DNA of 64,000 nucleotides, taken from positions 13,315,872 to 13,379,871 of the forward strand of contig NC_058499.1 in NCBI RefSeq assembly GCF_020382885.2, written 5' to 3'. Shown one piece after another: positions 25,151 to 57,239 of the stretch. Position 1 is the stretch's first letter. Every line of letters begins with the position of its first letter. Under the pieces are notes generated by a model that was given only the letters and a program-made list of their open reading frames with translations, made no database searches and was not told the DNA's origin. The position numbers and the translations under genes are program-made. The DNA comes from Scatophagus argus. Lineage: Eukaryota > Chordata > Actinopteri > Scatophagidae.

Positions 25151-26830
25151 CAAAATTAGTAATTTAGGCTATTTCGATTTTCTTATAAAAACCTTTTTGT
25201 CATTTTACTCCTATCTCATAACTGACAGCAGAGAGTCTGTCACATTATACAGCCACAAACAGAGACTTTGATGGGTCTGTATGCTTATAAATGTCATATA
25301 TGTTATGCATATGAGATCTACTCTTAATATCCTTTTGTTCGTTGGGATCTGCCAGCAGCTGACATTGTGTGCTCTGCTTCCTCTCGTGAGCCTCTCTGGG
25401 GCTGCTGAAGCCAGCTGCTCCACTGTGCCTCTCAACGTCAACACATTTAACACAGACATGTAAACTGCACACTTCAGTAAGTCGACGAGTCAATGACTTC
25501 ATCTTAATGGTTTAAGAGTTTCTCTTCCCCTTCCTTCTTTTATCGGAGCCACTAAGCTGTAATGTAAATGTAACGTAAAATCAGTGCGATTGGTGTCAGG
25601 TGTCAGGTGTTTTTTTTTTAAAATCACAGATTGGACAAAGAAGGGGGGGTAGAGAAAGTCATTTTCACCCAAGGATTCCTCAGATTCACTGTTTCAACAC
25701 TTCAGGTAATCAATGGCAGAAGGCTTGGTAAGGAATAAAACTAACTAGCACTGTGTTGGCCTGAAACATGTACTCTATTACTGGGGTCACTTTTACATTT
25801 ACCAAGCAGGGATTTGCAGATGGCAATGTAAAACTGATCTCTTACAACATCTACCTGGAGCGCTATAAAACATACAATAAGGCACATAGCCAAATTCAAA
25901 ACATCACTACATATTGTATTATGGGAAACAAAACATACTGTAAGCTGCTACTCCCCTGTAGTTGGAAAAATTCAACACGTGTTCACCAAAGCAGATAGTT
26001 TCCCTTCATTAGTGTCCAAATCATTTGAGTACAAATTCATAATTACCGAGTAAGACATCAGTTTGTTTTCTCTTTGACGGAATTATCGCAGTGCTATCTG
26101 TATGTGACAGTTTTGAGGTAAAAGAAATGATTTTCAGCCCTGCTATTAGTTATTAGCAATCCATTACAACAATCCTCTTAGGAAACAGCAGAGTGGGAGT
26201 GAACACACTGTTGCTTTGGTGAACACATGTCTGCAACTATGGCCATTTAGATAAAGGGATTCCATGATTAGAAATAGAAAAATGAACACTTGTATCAAAA
26301 GCAAAACATATTTTTCCAGCAAAAACAGCCACAGTGGGTTCTTTATGCAGATCTAGGATGGAAAGCAAATCTGATAAATCTACAGTTGATGTGTTTGATG
26401 GATTATTGTACATGTCCATTTCAACCATCTAATCCTATCCAGTTTATCCTTTTGTCCACATTCATTGTAGGATGACTAGACTGTCAACATTGTGCTGTTT
26501 GAACCATCAGTAGTATAATATACAAATGTACAGATACACAATAGAAATGCATACGTAATTGGTTATTACAATGAGACCTACAAAAAAGCATGAGAATAAA
26601 AAGTCTGTGGGATATTGCAGACGAGGCAAGCAGAGCCACGGATGTGCATCCAGACTGAGGGACACACACCCTCCTACCATGATTATTAAGCGCATGTCTA
26701 TTTACACTGCATCATAACAAAGCTATCAAAAACAAAGGCTCCAAAAATTCCTCCTAAAAACTTTTTTTGTTCTTTTGTTTCTCTACTTACAACAATGTTG
26801 ATTCCATTTATGTACATCCCTAGAAAATAA

Positions 26831-26836
26831 TTTAAT
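26831..26836 (-). terminator. Candidate grm3 poly(A) signal (ATTAAA)
   Basis: On the minus strand this reads ATTAAA, about 240 nt downstream of the grm3 stop. It is the commonest variant of the polyadenylation hexamer. Canonical minus-strand AATAAA copies were seen only much further away (for example near 25.03 kb), so a longer 3' UTR is possible. Confidence 0.3.
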
Positions 26837-27073
26837 TATAGTTACACACTTTCTACATTTGTGAAACAATACAGTTCTAGTCCACAAGGAAGTTTGTTGG
26901 TTTGTCTGTTTGTGCGTGTATTTGTGTGTATATGTACACATGTGTGTATGTGCATGTGGGGGTATACGCTGTGTGTGTGCATGAATAAGGTGGGGAATGA
27001 TGGCCGAGGGGGGATAATGTTCATGGATTGGCTAACAGTCGCAGGGCAGATTTAGAGACTGGACTGGATGTGG

Positions 27074-45890
<18,817 letters not shown>

Positions 45891-46353
45891 CTGCTTGGAG
45901 AGGTGAAGAGAGGAGATAAAACTCAAGTCAATCCATGTACCACAGGACAAATCACAAAGCTATCTGGGACTGCAGGATGAAATAGTTTTATAAGTGTTAC
46001 TGTAAAGTATAAAGACAGCAAAGAAAACATTTAGTGGTGTAAGGAGGCCACTGTTAACAAGGGCTCAAAGTGGTTTCTGCTTCACAGCCAAGGCCAGGCC
46101 ATGACAAAAAAGGATATGGAATTGTTTGGAGATTACACCCCACTGTTCTCTAGCTGCCCCCCACTCTTACATCACTCAGTAAACTTTCTTCTTGCAAGTG
46201 TATGTGTTTGCCCCTGGTTGTATCAGGATAAGCCAGCTTAGATGGCTGGTTGATACATGAGCCCAGCCTTCTCATGCCACGGATCAGAAAAGCTTCTCTA
46301 ATCTGATCTCTGTTCCAGCAATTCTCTCGTCGGCCATGAGTTTATACCCCTAA

Positions 46354-46358
<5 letters not shown>

Positions 46359-46396
<38 letters not shown>

Positions 46397-46400
46397 TGTA
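46359..46400. repeat. (TG)n microsatellite
   Basis: About 20 TG units with one TA interruption, just upstream of inferred grm3 exon 2. Confidence 0.97.
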
Positions 46401-47392
46401 TTATCAGAGTTATTGCCCCCCTCTCGCCTGCATAATTACAGTGTGAAGAGTGAATGCATTTTAGAATGAAAAAAACTGACTGACAACAATGAGGCAAACA
46501 ACGGCTGATGTTACTTATTGTAGCTTGCAACTGAATTAAAGCTGTCACTGTGTGTTTTGATGGTCTTGTTCACCAACATTGTTTGAAAGCTTCACTTTTA
46601 GTACTCTTCTTGCTTTCTGAAGAACATATCTAAATACAAAATATATAAATATTGCATTTAGTCATGTCAGAGATGGTTTGGGTCATCTAATGGCATTCCA
46701 ATGGAGTTCCAATGCATTCTGCATGCATTGCACATCTAGCATTAACATACATTTTTTATTATGTTATTGTGTTATTATTGTATTCAGATATCTAGATTTA
46801 TTGCATATTAATACCAGGTGAAAATGAGGTATTAAAGTAAGCATATACCGGCCCTGCTGCATTGATTTTGACCTTTCTTTACTTGCAAGTTCCACAAATT
46901 AAAGCAAACAAGGATTCAAAGATAAATGACGAGTTCTTACTCTAGTTTCTCTCTTGCTTTCTCGCTGTTTATATCTTTTAAACTATTTAGTTACTGCAAA
47001 GTCAGTAAAAGCCCTGAGTAGGAAATAGTTTTCTTCTTTTGAATTCTGCCTCTTATGTCTCCCTTGCAGTCTCTTCAGTCCTCTAGAGAGATAAGACAGC
47101 AGTTGGAGGTTGACGTTTGACTATGAAAATCAATCTAGACCAAGAAGTGAGCTTGTCGTGAAATTTCTGTTGATTGCTGTTATCTCTGGCCTAAACCCTA
47201 CTTTGTGTGTGTGTGTGTGTGTGTGTGAAAGAGAGCAAGAGAGTGTGTATCTCCCCTCCTTGGTGGGCAGGTAGGAGGATGAAAGCTCCCGTTAGATGCA
47301 GGCAGCTCAGATTTTTCTGCAGGCGGCTGCCATACCTTTACCACTCTGCTCTGTAATATGACACACACGTACAGACAAACACACAATCCAGA

Positions 47393-47425
<33 letters not shown>

Positions 47426-49020
47426 TCAGACATACACATTCACACACATGCACAAACACACACCTTGGCTTCTCTGAGGGGTTGACCTAAAAGCAGACTA
47501 TTTCTATGTCTTAGCTCCCTCTCTCTCAGCCAACAGAATTCTGAATTAATGTGTTGAGGAAACATGTAGAGGACACCCAGAATAAGGAAATGTAATAAAC
47601 AGTTATTACTGAAGGGAGCGGAGTGGAGTGCTATTACTCCGTTTGAACCACATGATGTACCTTGAATTGGTATATTCAAATCACATGTCTCCTTTGAGTT
47701 TGCTTTAAGAAATTGTTTCCTGTCTGGAGAAAACCAAACATGTATTTGAAGGATATATAATTTAGCTTTTTGGGAAGGACATTGACAGTTTTGATGAAAG
47801 ATTTATATCCATTCTCCCGCCTGTCACACATGCTGGAAGTGTGTACTTATGCCCACAGTGTATGTGTTTATACATGTGCACTGGGGAAGAAAAGTAGATC
47901 CTCTGAATGATTTCCTGTATTCCACTGAAATAGTTGTAGTTCCTGGAAATAAACTCTTTAAACAAACTTACATCATGATTAAAGACCACTTTGGAACTAA
48001 CACAAAGGGGAACTTTGTAATGAGCTCAGTTTTGAGGACACCACTGCAACAAGGCTGCAGATGTTGCTCTGTGTTTGTTTTGAGCGTGCGTGCTTTTGTG
48101 CACAAGTGCATACACATCTGTGCATTGTGGGATATAAAACTGTATGTTTATGGAGCTGAGACTTCAACAACTGCTTCACTCATTGCCTTACTTTGACGGT
48201 ATGCTTTAATGTAATTGGCAGCTCTTGAAGTCAGTTTCCCAGAATTGTGCCAAATAATATCTCCCAGCATTTTTATACAGCTCTCATGGTGTCCAGTGAA
48301 ATTGAATGTTTGCTTCATTATAACCTCTTGGAACGTGCCCAAACCCAGCTTCCTGTCTCAAGAGCGACTGTGCAAGCAAAATACACTGTGAAGCAGAAGC
48401 TGGTTCACTTTGTCCCCCTTTTTTCTTTATTACAGAAAAATGGGCAAGCAGGCTAAAGCACAGAACAGTGCACTTGACTTATGAATATATTGCAGGTATA
48501 AGGATCATAGTATTTATTAGAAAGCAGGTAAACTACTGTTCATATTCCAAAATGCATAACAGCTAAAATCAGATTTAATACATTTCTGTCTTTTTTCATC
48601 GGTCACTGTAGCATGATGAGCCCTAAAACTTGCTACAGATGGGAAGTGATGTTCACCTTGTACATGTTCTTCAGTAACATTATTGCTTAGAAATTTGTCT
48701 TAGGCAATAACATAGGTAAGAGCACATCTAAATTTTTAGATTTACCTTACGATCACCTTCAATCTGCATGCAGTCAGGAAGTCTACAGGTCTCAAACCTC
48801 AAACATCATAGATTCTGACATTAAAGACAAATGCAGAATTTCCCACCACATCTGGTTATCTATACTGCCAGGTACTTGTGGTCAGCTTGTATCACAATAC
48901 TGTACATCTCAACCTAGTCCCTGAAACACCTAAACTGTGGTGATTTTAATTACAAATAAGGCCTCTTTGTGATTTGTAAATCATTCGAACACAACATGTT
49001 CCTTTAAAGAAAAAAAACAA

Positions 49021-49660
49021 CATTTTGGGAAACACACTTAATTTCTTTCTTGCTGAGATGAGTAGATCAATATTGCTTTCATGTCTGGTCATTAAATATG
49101 GAACTATGGCCAGCAGCTGGTTGGCTTAGCTTAGAATAACACTGGAAACAGGGTGAAACAGCTAACTTGGCTCTGATCAAACAGGAGGTTATATTCCACA
49201 CTATTTCCTGGCAGGGTGCAGTGACTTCTTTGAGTCTTGTTGTGGTTGTGAGGTTGTCAATCAAGTAATGGAGACAACAGGAAGTCACTGCCCTTGGTTA
49301 TATGTTACTCGTTCTTATGTTGTATGTATGTACCGATCACCAAGACAAATTCCTAGTAATGTGAAACCTCTTCACTTACATGGCAATAAAGACAATACTG
49401 ATTCTGGTTGAGAAAAAATAGAATATAACCTGATTTAAAACTGCAGATTGATGTTTTTATACTTTTGGTTTATGTGAAATTTAGAGGTCCTGGTTGATCT
49501 TAATTCGATCGATGGAGGCTAGCTGTATCCCGCTGTTTACATCCTAAGCTAAGTTAACCAACTGTTGGCTGTATCCTTATATTAAACTGACAGACTGGGA
49601 GACAGATTATACTAAACTGAGATTGGTATTGATCTTTTCTAATTCTAGGATAAAAAGCAC
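49021..49660. mobile_element. Large foldback (inverted-repeat) element with a nested insert
   Basis: The left arm, about 49021-49175 (key words TTGGCTTAGCTTAGAATA, GGAAACAGGGTGAAACAGC), is matched in reverse complement by the right arm at about 49497-49650 (CTAAGCTAAGTTAACCAAC, GTATCCCGCTGTTTACATC). The arms diverge moderately. The family is common in teleost genomes as I know them. The loop contains a different repeat tail at about 49340-49405. Confidence 0.65.
49330..49410 (+). repeat. Retroposon 3' tail nested in the foldback loop
   Basis: The text around ACCAAGACAAATTCCTAG ... GGCAATAAAGACAATACTG matches the common teleost tail that ends in CAATAAAGCTGATTCTG-type words. It carries an AATAAA. 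Confidence 0.5.
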
Positions 49661-49759
49661 AATAAGTAATCAGCAATAATGAACACGTACTTACATAAAT
49701 TTTATATTTTCATTGTATATATGTTGTCATTTTACTTGTTACATAAACATACAACATAA

Positions 49760-50307
49760 ATGTCTTACCTGAATAAAAAAAGACAAGAGCAGATGGCAGC
49801 TGGCACATGGCAACATCACCACAGACACCTATTAAAGAGAGATGGGGGACACACAAGAAGTGATAAACAAGAGTCAGAAAACAACCTGACTGTTAATAGA
49901 AGAAAAGGAGAGAGGATCAGAAAAAGGCGGGGGCTGACCCCTCTCGCTCAGAGGTATGATGCAGAGGAACATCTCACAGACAGCCACATTTCCCCTCTGA
50001 CCCAGCTCAAATCTGAGGTCGGTGAGTAAGGCTCCATATGCACCAGCACACACTCTTCTTTTGTGTCTTGTGTTTCACCCCCCTGTTTTCTCACCCCTGT
50101 GACTTCTCTTCCTTTTCCTTCTCTCCTTCTCTCATCCTCTCCTTGCTGGTGCTCCACTCTCCCCGTTTATTTCCACCTCCCTTTACACCCTCCAGAGCTC
50201 TTGCTCTCCCCCTAACAGGCACGGCTGCTGTGGATGACACGTATCCAGCTGAGAGCAGCCATGCAGGGTCGATGGACTGCAGTACGCTGAGAGGAGAGGA
50301 GAGATAG
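49760..50307 (+). CDS. Hypothetical two-exon reading frame antisense to grm3 intron 1
   Basis: ATG at 49760 opens a frame to a consensus donor (GTCG|GTGAGTAAG) at 50021/50022. After a 197-bp intron with a long pyrimidine tract, an acceptor (CCCCCTAACAG) precedes 50219, and the frame continues in phase to TAG at 50305-50307. Spliced length is 351 bp, 116 residues. The product is basic in the middle (NRRKGERIRKRRG) and acidic later (TAAVDDTYPAESS), with no signal peptide, membrane helix or family I recognise. It could be an exon pair of a longer antisense transcript, or chance. Confidence 0.25.
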
Positions 50308-51682
50308 CCCTACAACCCAACCCTCTGTCTGTGTATGTTTTCTGATTTTCTTTTTTTAACTCTGTGTGTGTGTGTTTGCCTTCATATGTGTGCTTGTGTA
50401 TCTGTCTACAGTGCACCTCAAAGACCCTACAGCTGCACTGATGATGTGAATCTCTCAGTATGGGGAGACACTGTATGTTCATGTGTGTGGGTTCTTTTTT
50501 GTTTTCAGGAGAAAGAGAGATGGAGGTGTGGTAGCAGTAGCATTACAGCACACCTGCCCACCATTAGAGGTTTATGATGTATCCATTTGCTGTGCACGTT
50601 TTGTTCTCTTTCCATCACTTTGTCCTTCTGTCTCTCTCCCTCTGTTTTCACAATTAAGGCCAAGTAATTACAGTGCTACTCATTCATTAGGGAATGTGAA
50701 CTGAAGGCACATGAAATGCAAAAGACAGTGCGTGTAGCTCTTTTGTGTGAAAAGTGTACTACTTTTACTTTGACCCTCACATAACAATTATCTACTATGT
50801 GTGTATGTGTGTGTGTGTGTGTGTGTGTAGGCATGGTGTCCCAGACTTCTGACAGTCTAACAAGTGCAATGGGCTGTGACCATTAATTATTTACGAAGTG
50901 CGTTTTAGGCAGGAAAGACTGATGATCCATAAATAGGACAGAAAGATATCACAAAACACAACAGCTAAACAGCCAGAGAGACATGAAGCACATCCCACAA
51001 TCCTTCTGAAGCAAGCACACCAATCCACATGGTATAAATACACCCTTGTGTGGGTCCTGTACATTGACTGAAAACAGATTTTGGAAAATATATGTATATC
51101 TGGGTAACTTTACGATCGGTAACTTGAGTTAAATCACGTTTATCACCAACTACCAATCAAAGTCAATAATCAGGTTCTCTGAGATGACTATTGATGTTCC
51201 ATTCACACAGTCAGATAGCAACCAGTCCTTCCTGCATTGATTAGTAAGTCCATTTCGTGACCTGCATTAGGTTCAAAGGTTAAAGGCCGTATCATGTTAT
51301 AAACATAGAATTTGATTTCCGGGACCTTACAAACAGCTGAAATTGAAAAGATTTGACCACACCAGCACTGATCTTTTCTTAGCAAAAAGAACTGCAGTTT
51401 CATGTTATTTAATTCACGCACTGTGATAGATAGTACATTGATGTACATGATGAAAATTGGATTAGCCATAAAATAAGTGGTGTGCTTCAGGGGCACACAG
51501 ACTAAACTGTGCTCTCATGTGCAGTGGGTACTCCAAAAGGATTGTCCTCTAAAAGAGCTTTTAACCTTTGAGCACCACATAAAGTCTACAGCAGAAGTAC
51601 TCAGCATTGTGGACTATTTTACACCAAATGCTTTAGTACACTGGGACCTTCACAAATGGTTTAGGACATGAGGACTGAGAAA

Positions 51683-51885
51683 TGGTGGCGTAGTAGTTAG
51701 CACTGTTGCTTCACGATAAGAAGATCCTGGGCCTTTCTGTGTCGAGGTAGCATGTTCTCTCTGTGGTTGTGTGTGTTTCTTTCCAGTCCAGTCTGGCTTC
51801 CCCCCACCATCAAAAACATGAGCTTCCTGCTCATTCTCTTGACCAAAGCACTGGCTTAGAACTGAAGGTGGTACTTTGGATGGGT
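51683..51885 (+). repeat. Decayed SINE-like repeat with a tRNA-like head
   Basis: Starts GTGGCGTAGTAGTTAGCACT, an A-box-like stretch, followed by AAGATCCTGGGCCTTTCTG, where an intact copy would carry the B-box GGTTCGATTC. Further on, CCCACCATCAAAAACATG and GACCAAAGCACTGGCTTAGA match the usual body. Not a functional tRNA gene: the B-box is lost and no cloverleaf forms. Confidence 0.6.
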
Positions 51886-53823
51886 TAAATTGAGAGAAAG
51901 ATGCATTACAAAGCTTAAATTATTAAATAACTGCTATGACTTTGTTTTTTTTATTTTTTTTATTTTTAAAAAATCACCATTCAATTAAGTTGCATATCAT
52001 GGTGATTTATTATTTTTCTGGTTTTTGTCATTGTAAGATGAATATATTTGGAATGGGATTCAGACTGTTTGTACAAAATAAGCAATTTAAAAACATCATT
52101 ACACACTGTGGGAAATAGTGCTGGAATTTTTCATGTTTTAACAGAGATTAATAGTTTTAAGAGATGAATCTACAGTATTAGAAAACTAATTGTTGCAGTC
52201 CTGGATACGTCTCTTATGTCTTATGCCCACTGACAGTTGACTCTGTCTCCATAAACTTTACAGTGTGTTTTGGTGGTGCACAGCTCATCTGACATAATGT
52301 GATTAAAAACGGCAGTGCAGCCTAAAAACAGACCAGGGTTGGGAAATGTGTGATAGCATTCATCAGATCCGCATTTCATCACTGTAGAGGGCGGCTGAGC
52401 CTGTCAGAAGGAGAATTACCCCTCTGTGGATGGCATCTATCAACTTAACTGTCATGTAATGACCCTGGTAGTCATTGTGGAGCATCATTCAACCTCTTCA
52501 TGGTGCTGCAACATCCTGCTTAATTCATGCTCACACCCTGCCTGCCTGTTGTCACTGTCAATACATGAGGTGTACAGTGTGCTACAAGGAGCAGGTAGAG
52601 AGTAAGGGAGAGTATTGACCACAGTAGATCTCAGACAATTATGAATAAATATAACTGGTTTGGACAGGGGCGCAAGATCCTCAGTGTTGGTTGGTTTTGG
52701 CTGATTAAGGTGAGGTAGTGATGTATAAAAATCAATTACTACAGTCATCCCTAACTAACTAGAAGAATTTATGTCACTCTAACTCGATTTAACTTGATTT
52801 GCTCTCCCACATAGTCCTTGGATTCGTCGTCCTCGTGAAGACAAACTGTTACCACTGCAGTTCACTCTATTGTCTTGAAACAACTTTTTTTTTTTTACTT
52901 GTTTTTAAGACATCTATGGAAAGGCACACTGTTTTTATTTATGTGTTTATCCTCAACCCATGAAATAGGGGTGAATTTACAGAGAAGTTATTATTCCTGA
53001 TGCAACAGGGGAGAAACAGAAGGTTTGCCTGTCATGTCACCTGACAGAAAAGTTACTGTACATAAATTGTTGGAAGACACTGGCAGAAAGCTTTGCATTG
53101 TCAGATTACTTGGGAATTGCATGGGAACCAAATTATTTTTTTGTCCTAAATTTTGTTTATGTGTAACACATGTTTTTGTTTTTTCCACTTAGATTAAGAA
53201 CATATGTGGTATGCAGCAATAATTTGTTTTTCTTTTGTGAACCGGAAGGCTTTATTTGTACTGGATATCGCTGAGAGTCAAGTAATCCCTTGTGTAGTTG
53301 ACAACGCAATGGTTATGACACAAAAATAAACAAATTAATTAATTTTCATTTTCATTCATTCATGCATCAACAATCGAGTATTTAAATTGCAATGGATAAA
53401 ATAAATCAGCACGAGATACTTGACCTTGCCATTGCTGATATTGAAGTAGAGCTCCCCACTCTATTGGTATGTGCCCTGTTTAGTGATGAGGCTTGGCCCT
53501 GAAGCAGTGGATCAAAATAAACGAAATGGGGGTTGTAAGTGAACACCCCAATCCTCTATTTGTTTGGTGTAATATCACACATACACATATATAAGTACAA
53601 AAAGGCTCCAGCACCACCAAACAGGTTATACAACATGACCACAGAAAATTTACTGTATATTGTTATTTTCTATTTTAAGATTGTTCATCCCAAACATTGA
53701 CCCGCATTTGGATCTACCCCTGGATATTAACATGCTGAGCTGACAACATTTTGAATTATTAGATAAATAATTATTATCACAAGTGTTGTACAAAGTCAGT
53801 TAAAACAGCCATTGTCACGTATA

Positions 53824-54348
53824 CACAATATAGACAAAAGTATCCATACACACCTCTTTATGGGGCTGTGTCTCAGGGGTTGGCCTCCGCCCCTTACTTC
53901 AAGTGAAGGGAAATCTTAAAGCTTCAGCATACCAAGACATTTTGCACAATGCTATGCTTCTAACTTTGTGGCAACAGTTTGGGGAAGACCCTTTTCTATT
54001 CCAGGATGACTGTGCTCCAGTGCACTAAGCAAAGTCCATAAAGACATGGTTGGGTGAGTTTGGTGTGGAAGAACTTAACTGGCCCTCACAGAGCCCTGAC
54101 CTCAACCCCATCCAACGCCTTTGGGATGAACTGGAACGTAGATTGCAATCCAGATCTTTTGGTCCATCATCAGTTTCTAAATTCACTATTGCTGTGGGGA
54201 AAAAATCCCACAGAAACACACCAAAATCTTGTGTAAAATCTTCCCAGGAGAGTAGAAACTGTTATGGCTGCAAAGCTGTCCATGTATTTAGAATGCAACT
54301 TCATTAAAGTGCCTGTTGGTGTGGCCCAATACTTTTGTCTATATAGTG
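53824..54348 (+). mobile_element. Degenerate, internally deleted Tc1/mariner element
   Basis: Terminal inverted repeats of about 20 bp (left CACAATATAGACAAAAGTAT, right its near-perfect reverse complement) are flanked by TA on both sides (53822-53823 and 54349-54350), the expected Tc1 target duplication. At about 525 bp it is far shorter than a full element of 1.2-1.6 kb. Near 54074-54160 a transposase remnant survives: NWPSQSPDLNPIQRLWDELE, the third-catalytic-residue block of the DDE domain. The Glu expected in NPIE reads Gln here. Not functional. Confidence 0.85.
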
Positions 54349-54488
54349 TAGATTGGAAACTTAATCATTTTAACAGACACTAAAAGTTTTTGGAAGTGTC
54401 GCTGCCCAGTTGCCTTCACTCTTTCACAATAGAACTTTCTATTTGTAGTAGCCAGTGCATGACCACTAAGCCACCTTTCACTATCCAT

Positions 54489-54489
<1 letters not shown>

Positions 54490-54541
<52 letters not shown>
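54490..54541. repeat. (CA)n microsatellite
   Basis: About 26 uninterrupted CA units, starting 140 bp after the Tc1 relic; a (GT)n tract at 54666-54690 lies nearby. Confidence 0.98.
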
Positions 54542-54546
<5 letters not shown>

Positions 54547-56425
54547 TTCCCTCTCACACACACTGCCTCCCTCCTCAAGCTCATCATTTATTAAAGAGTC
54601 TGATCTCTCTCTGAGACACACCATCACAGCTGTACATCCCACTGCCCTTTCGCTGCCTCCCCTGAGTGTGTGTGTGTGTGTGTGTGTGCGCATGCATGTG
54701 CATGTCTACGCATGTAGGGAAGGATGGATGTCAGTCAAGAGACAGTGTAATGCCAACACTGTGTGTGTATGTGTGCGTGTGCCTGCGTGCAACTCAGTGT
54801 GTGTTGTTGTTGCTGATGAGAGGTGAGCTGTGGGAAGCAGCAGTGATTTCCAGACACTTCCCTGTTTCCTCACTGGTGCATAACAGTGTAAGAAACATGT
54901 GGTGCGGAGCAACAGCAGTCATAAAAAGAAAACTTGAAAACCAAGAACTTCAGGAAATCTTCAAGAACAGAATGAAGGACCTGGTTTGTGGTATTCAGGT
55001 GACGCTTGCAGAAAATCACAATCTAAAGCACTGGTTATAAATCACAATGGTGATTATCACAAACACTTCTCAACACTGTAGCAACATCATGGTTTGATCA
55101 TCTTGTAGGAGATCCTGCAGTGGGGGAAATAGTTTAGTGCAGGTGGTAATTAGAATATTCCTCAACAATCCTCCCACTTCATCATTTCCCATGTGAAAAT
55201 AATTTTCTGTAAATGCAAACTTGGTGATGATGAGCTGAAAAAAAGGACAACGTGGTACAAAGGAACCATGATCTATCTACTAACACCCAGTGCAAAATGA
55301 ATTGGAATAGGAAGTTTTACTTCAGCAACGGGATTCTTAGTGAAGTGCTAAACCAAAAATTGAGTGTGAGTATATTCCAAAAAGTAAGATGAGCTAGCAC
55401 GTCTTAACTGTTCAAGTCATGGAGGACAAAATGACACCTTTTATTTGCCTCACATCTCAATAAAGAATGCTTACACATTTTGGCACAGATGTTTCATCAG
55501 TGTGTTTGCAGTGGGCTACACGGTTTAATTTCTGTGTTAAATGTTGTATTTTATGGTAGTAAGACAGAGGTTTAACACTGAAGATTATGGTATTGAAGAG
55601 AGGACGAGAAGAAGATATCCTAATCATGGGTTCCAGTGAGAGCCAAGCTCCAGAAATGCTGGATCCTCACACAAACTGATTTCTAAGACCCCAAATTCCC
55701 ACATCTTTCCAAATTGGTGGAACTGGAGTTTAACCTGATTGGTGTGGACATGTAGCTGATGTATGTTGGGGTATAAAGTTTGAAAAATCATAAATGGGCA
55801 CTTGCTTGACTGAAAAAATCTACCGCGATGAGTACGACTGTATGACAGCTAGCTGTCGTTACGTTGACAGTTTCAATGAATTTTTGGAGCACACAACAAA
55901 TTAAAAAATCATTTAATATTGACGGTATGAAGGGCAAAAGCAAATCAGATATTCTGAGTTACCTACCTGTTTTATTAGTGTATTAGACTCCTTTTGACGC
56001 GACTGATGTTAGATTCCATGTTTCCGTCACCTGCTCTCCAGGTGTTGATGAAGACATGAAAGCAGAAAAAAAAGAATAGACTGAAAGCAGACAATTCATC
56101 ATTCATTTTTACAGCATATTTAGTGCGCTCGCTCTAAGCAGAGCGTTTAATGTGATGTTAATTTAATTTAAACAACTTACAAAGAGTTAAATCAGTCATT
56201 TTAATTTGAAACGAATTCAGCACCATGGACAGCAACATCAAGAAGCTCTTGCATGCTGTTCTCAGGAACACCTGTAGAGCTTCAACATTATTTGTAGAAA
56301 CACTTTCAGGCATTCACTGTTAAACAGTAAAATGGCTTCTTAATGTAGGGTACCATTATGTTCTGCCAGGTCTGTTTTTGGTGAGGTGGTTTTCAACTTG
56401 TGGCAGTATATATTGTATGTATGTG

Positions 56426-56469
56426 TAAAAAAAACAAAAAAAAAAAACAAAAAAAACAAAAAAACAAAA
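56426..56469. repeat. A-rich simple repeat
   Basis: A8C/A12C/A8C-type blocks; possibly the poly(A) end of an old retroposon, but no body was recognised. Confidence 0.9.
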
Positions 56470-57239
56470 CATCAGTTTTAAGAGGCACAGACTCATCACT
56501 TGTAATTCAATTCATAAGCAAAAAAATTGCAGCTTTACAGATCACAAATAGTTAACCATCAAATAATAATAGTAATTCTTCAGCATATTTAGACACATAA
56601 TTATGTATAGATAGTATTTAAAAACCACTACGTAAAGAATTATGATTTCTGTACCACAGGTTAAGTGTCTTTAAGTCTCAAATGTACTTTTCAGAATTAA
56701 ATTATAACACTGATAATGACTTAAGCTACACAGACAGCATGTATTAATGACTGCAAATTTGAAACTGTGCATCATAAAATCACATAAAAAGGTGAAAGAT
56801 TGGAAAACATTTCCAATACACCTCATATGCAAAGAATATGCTTTCAATATGTGAACTAGAATTACCGCCTCTTGGTGGTACACCTCTGTGCTCCTGTCAA
56901 ATTGCAGTTCACATCCATGTCTGTCCAGACGCATATAATACACACCGTGACTGATAGAGGGCTTTGTCACATGGTGCAGTAACAATCATCTGAAGCTTGT
57001 GATGGACCACATTGTTTCAAACTTGGATGTAAAGAACCAACAAGTTTCAAAACATGGATGCTTCACACACATCTTCAACCTGGCAGCGCTGAAGATCTTT
57101 ACAAACAACACAGTTTTAAGGTGGACACACAAAATTAGTGTCACCAATTCAGTATCTGACTAACTGTGAAATATAAATAATAAAATATAGTCACTACCCT
57201 CTTCTCTTCCTCAGTTATGGTGCTGAATATTGGTCAGAA

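Larger units (their letters stand above)
22233..27073. other. Convergent intergenic region between elapor2 and grm3
   Basis: About 4.8 kb between the two 3' ends. I see AT-rich sequence, short homopolymers and a possible decayed MITE near 25.02-25.15 kb, but no supported gene. The only reading frames are short and have no splice logic or recognisable domain. Its right part must hold the grm3 3' UTR. Confidence 0.6.

Noticed and set aside
51683..51745. Possible tRNA gene
   Set aside because: The A-box-like start is part of a SINE-like repeat; the B-box is decayed and no cloverleaf can be drawn.
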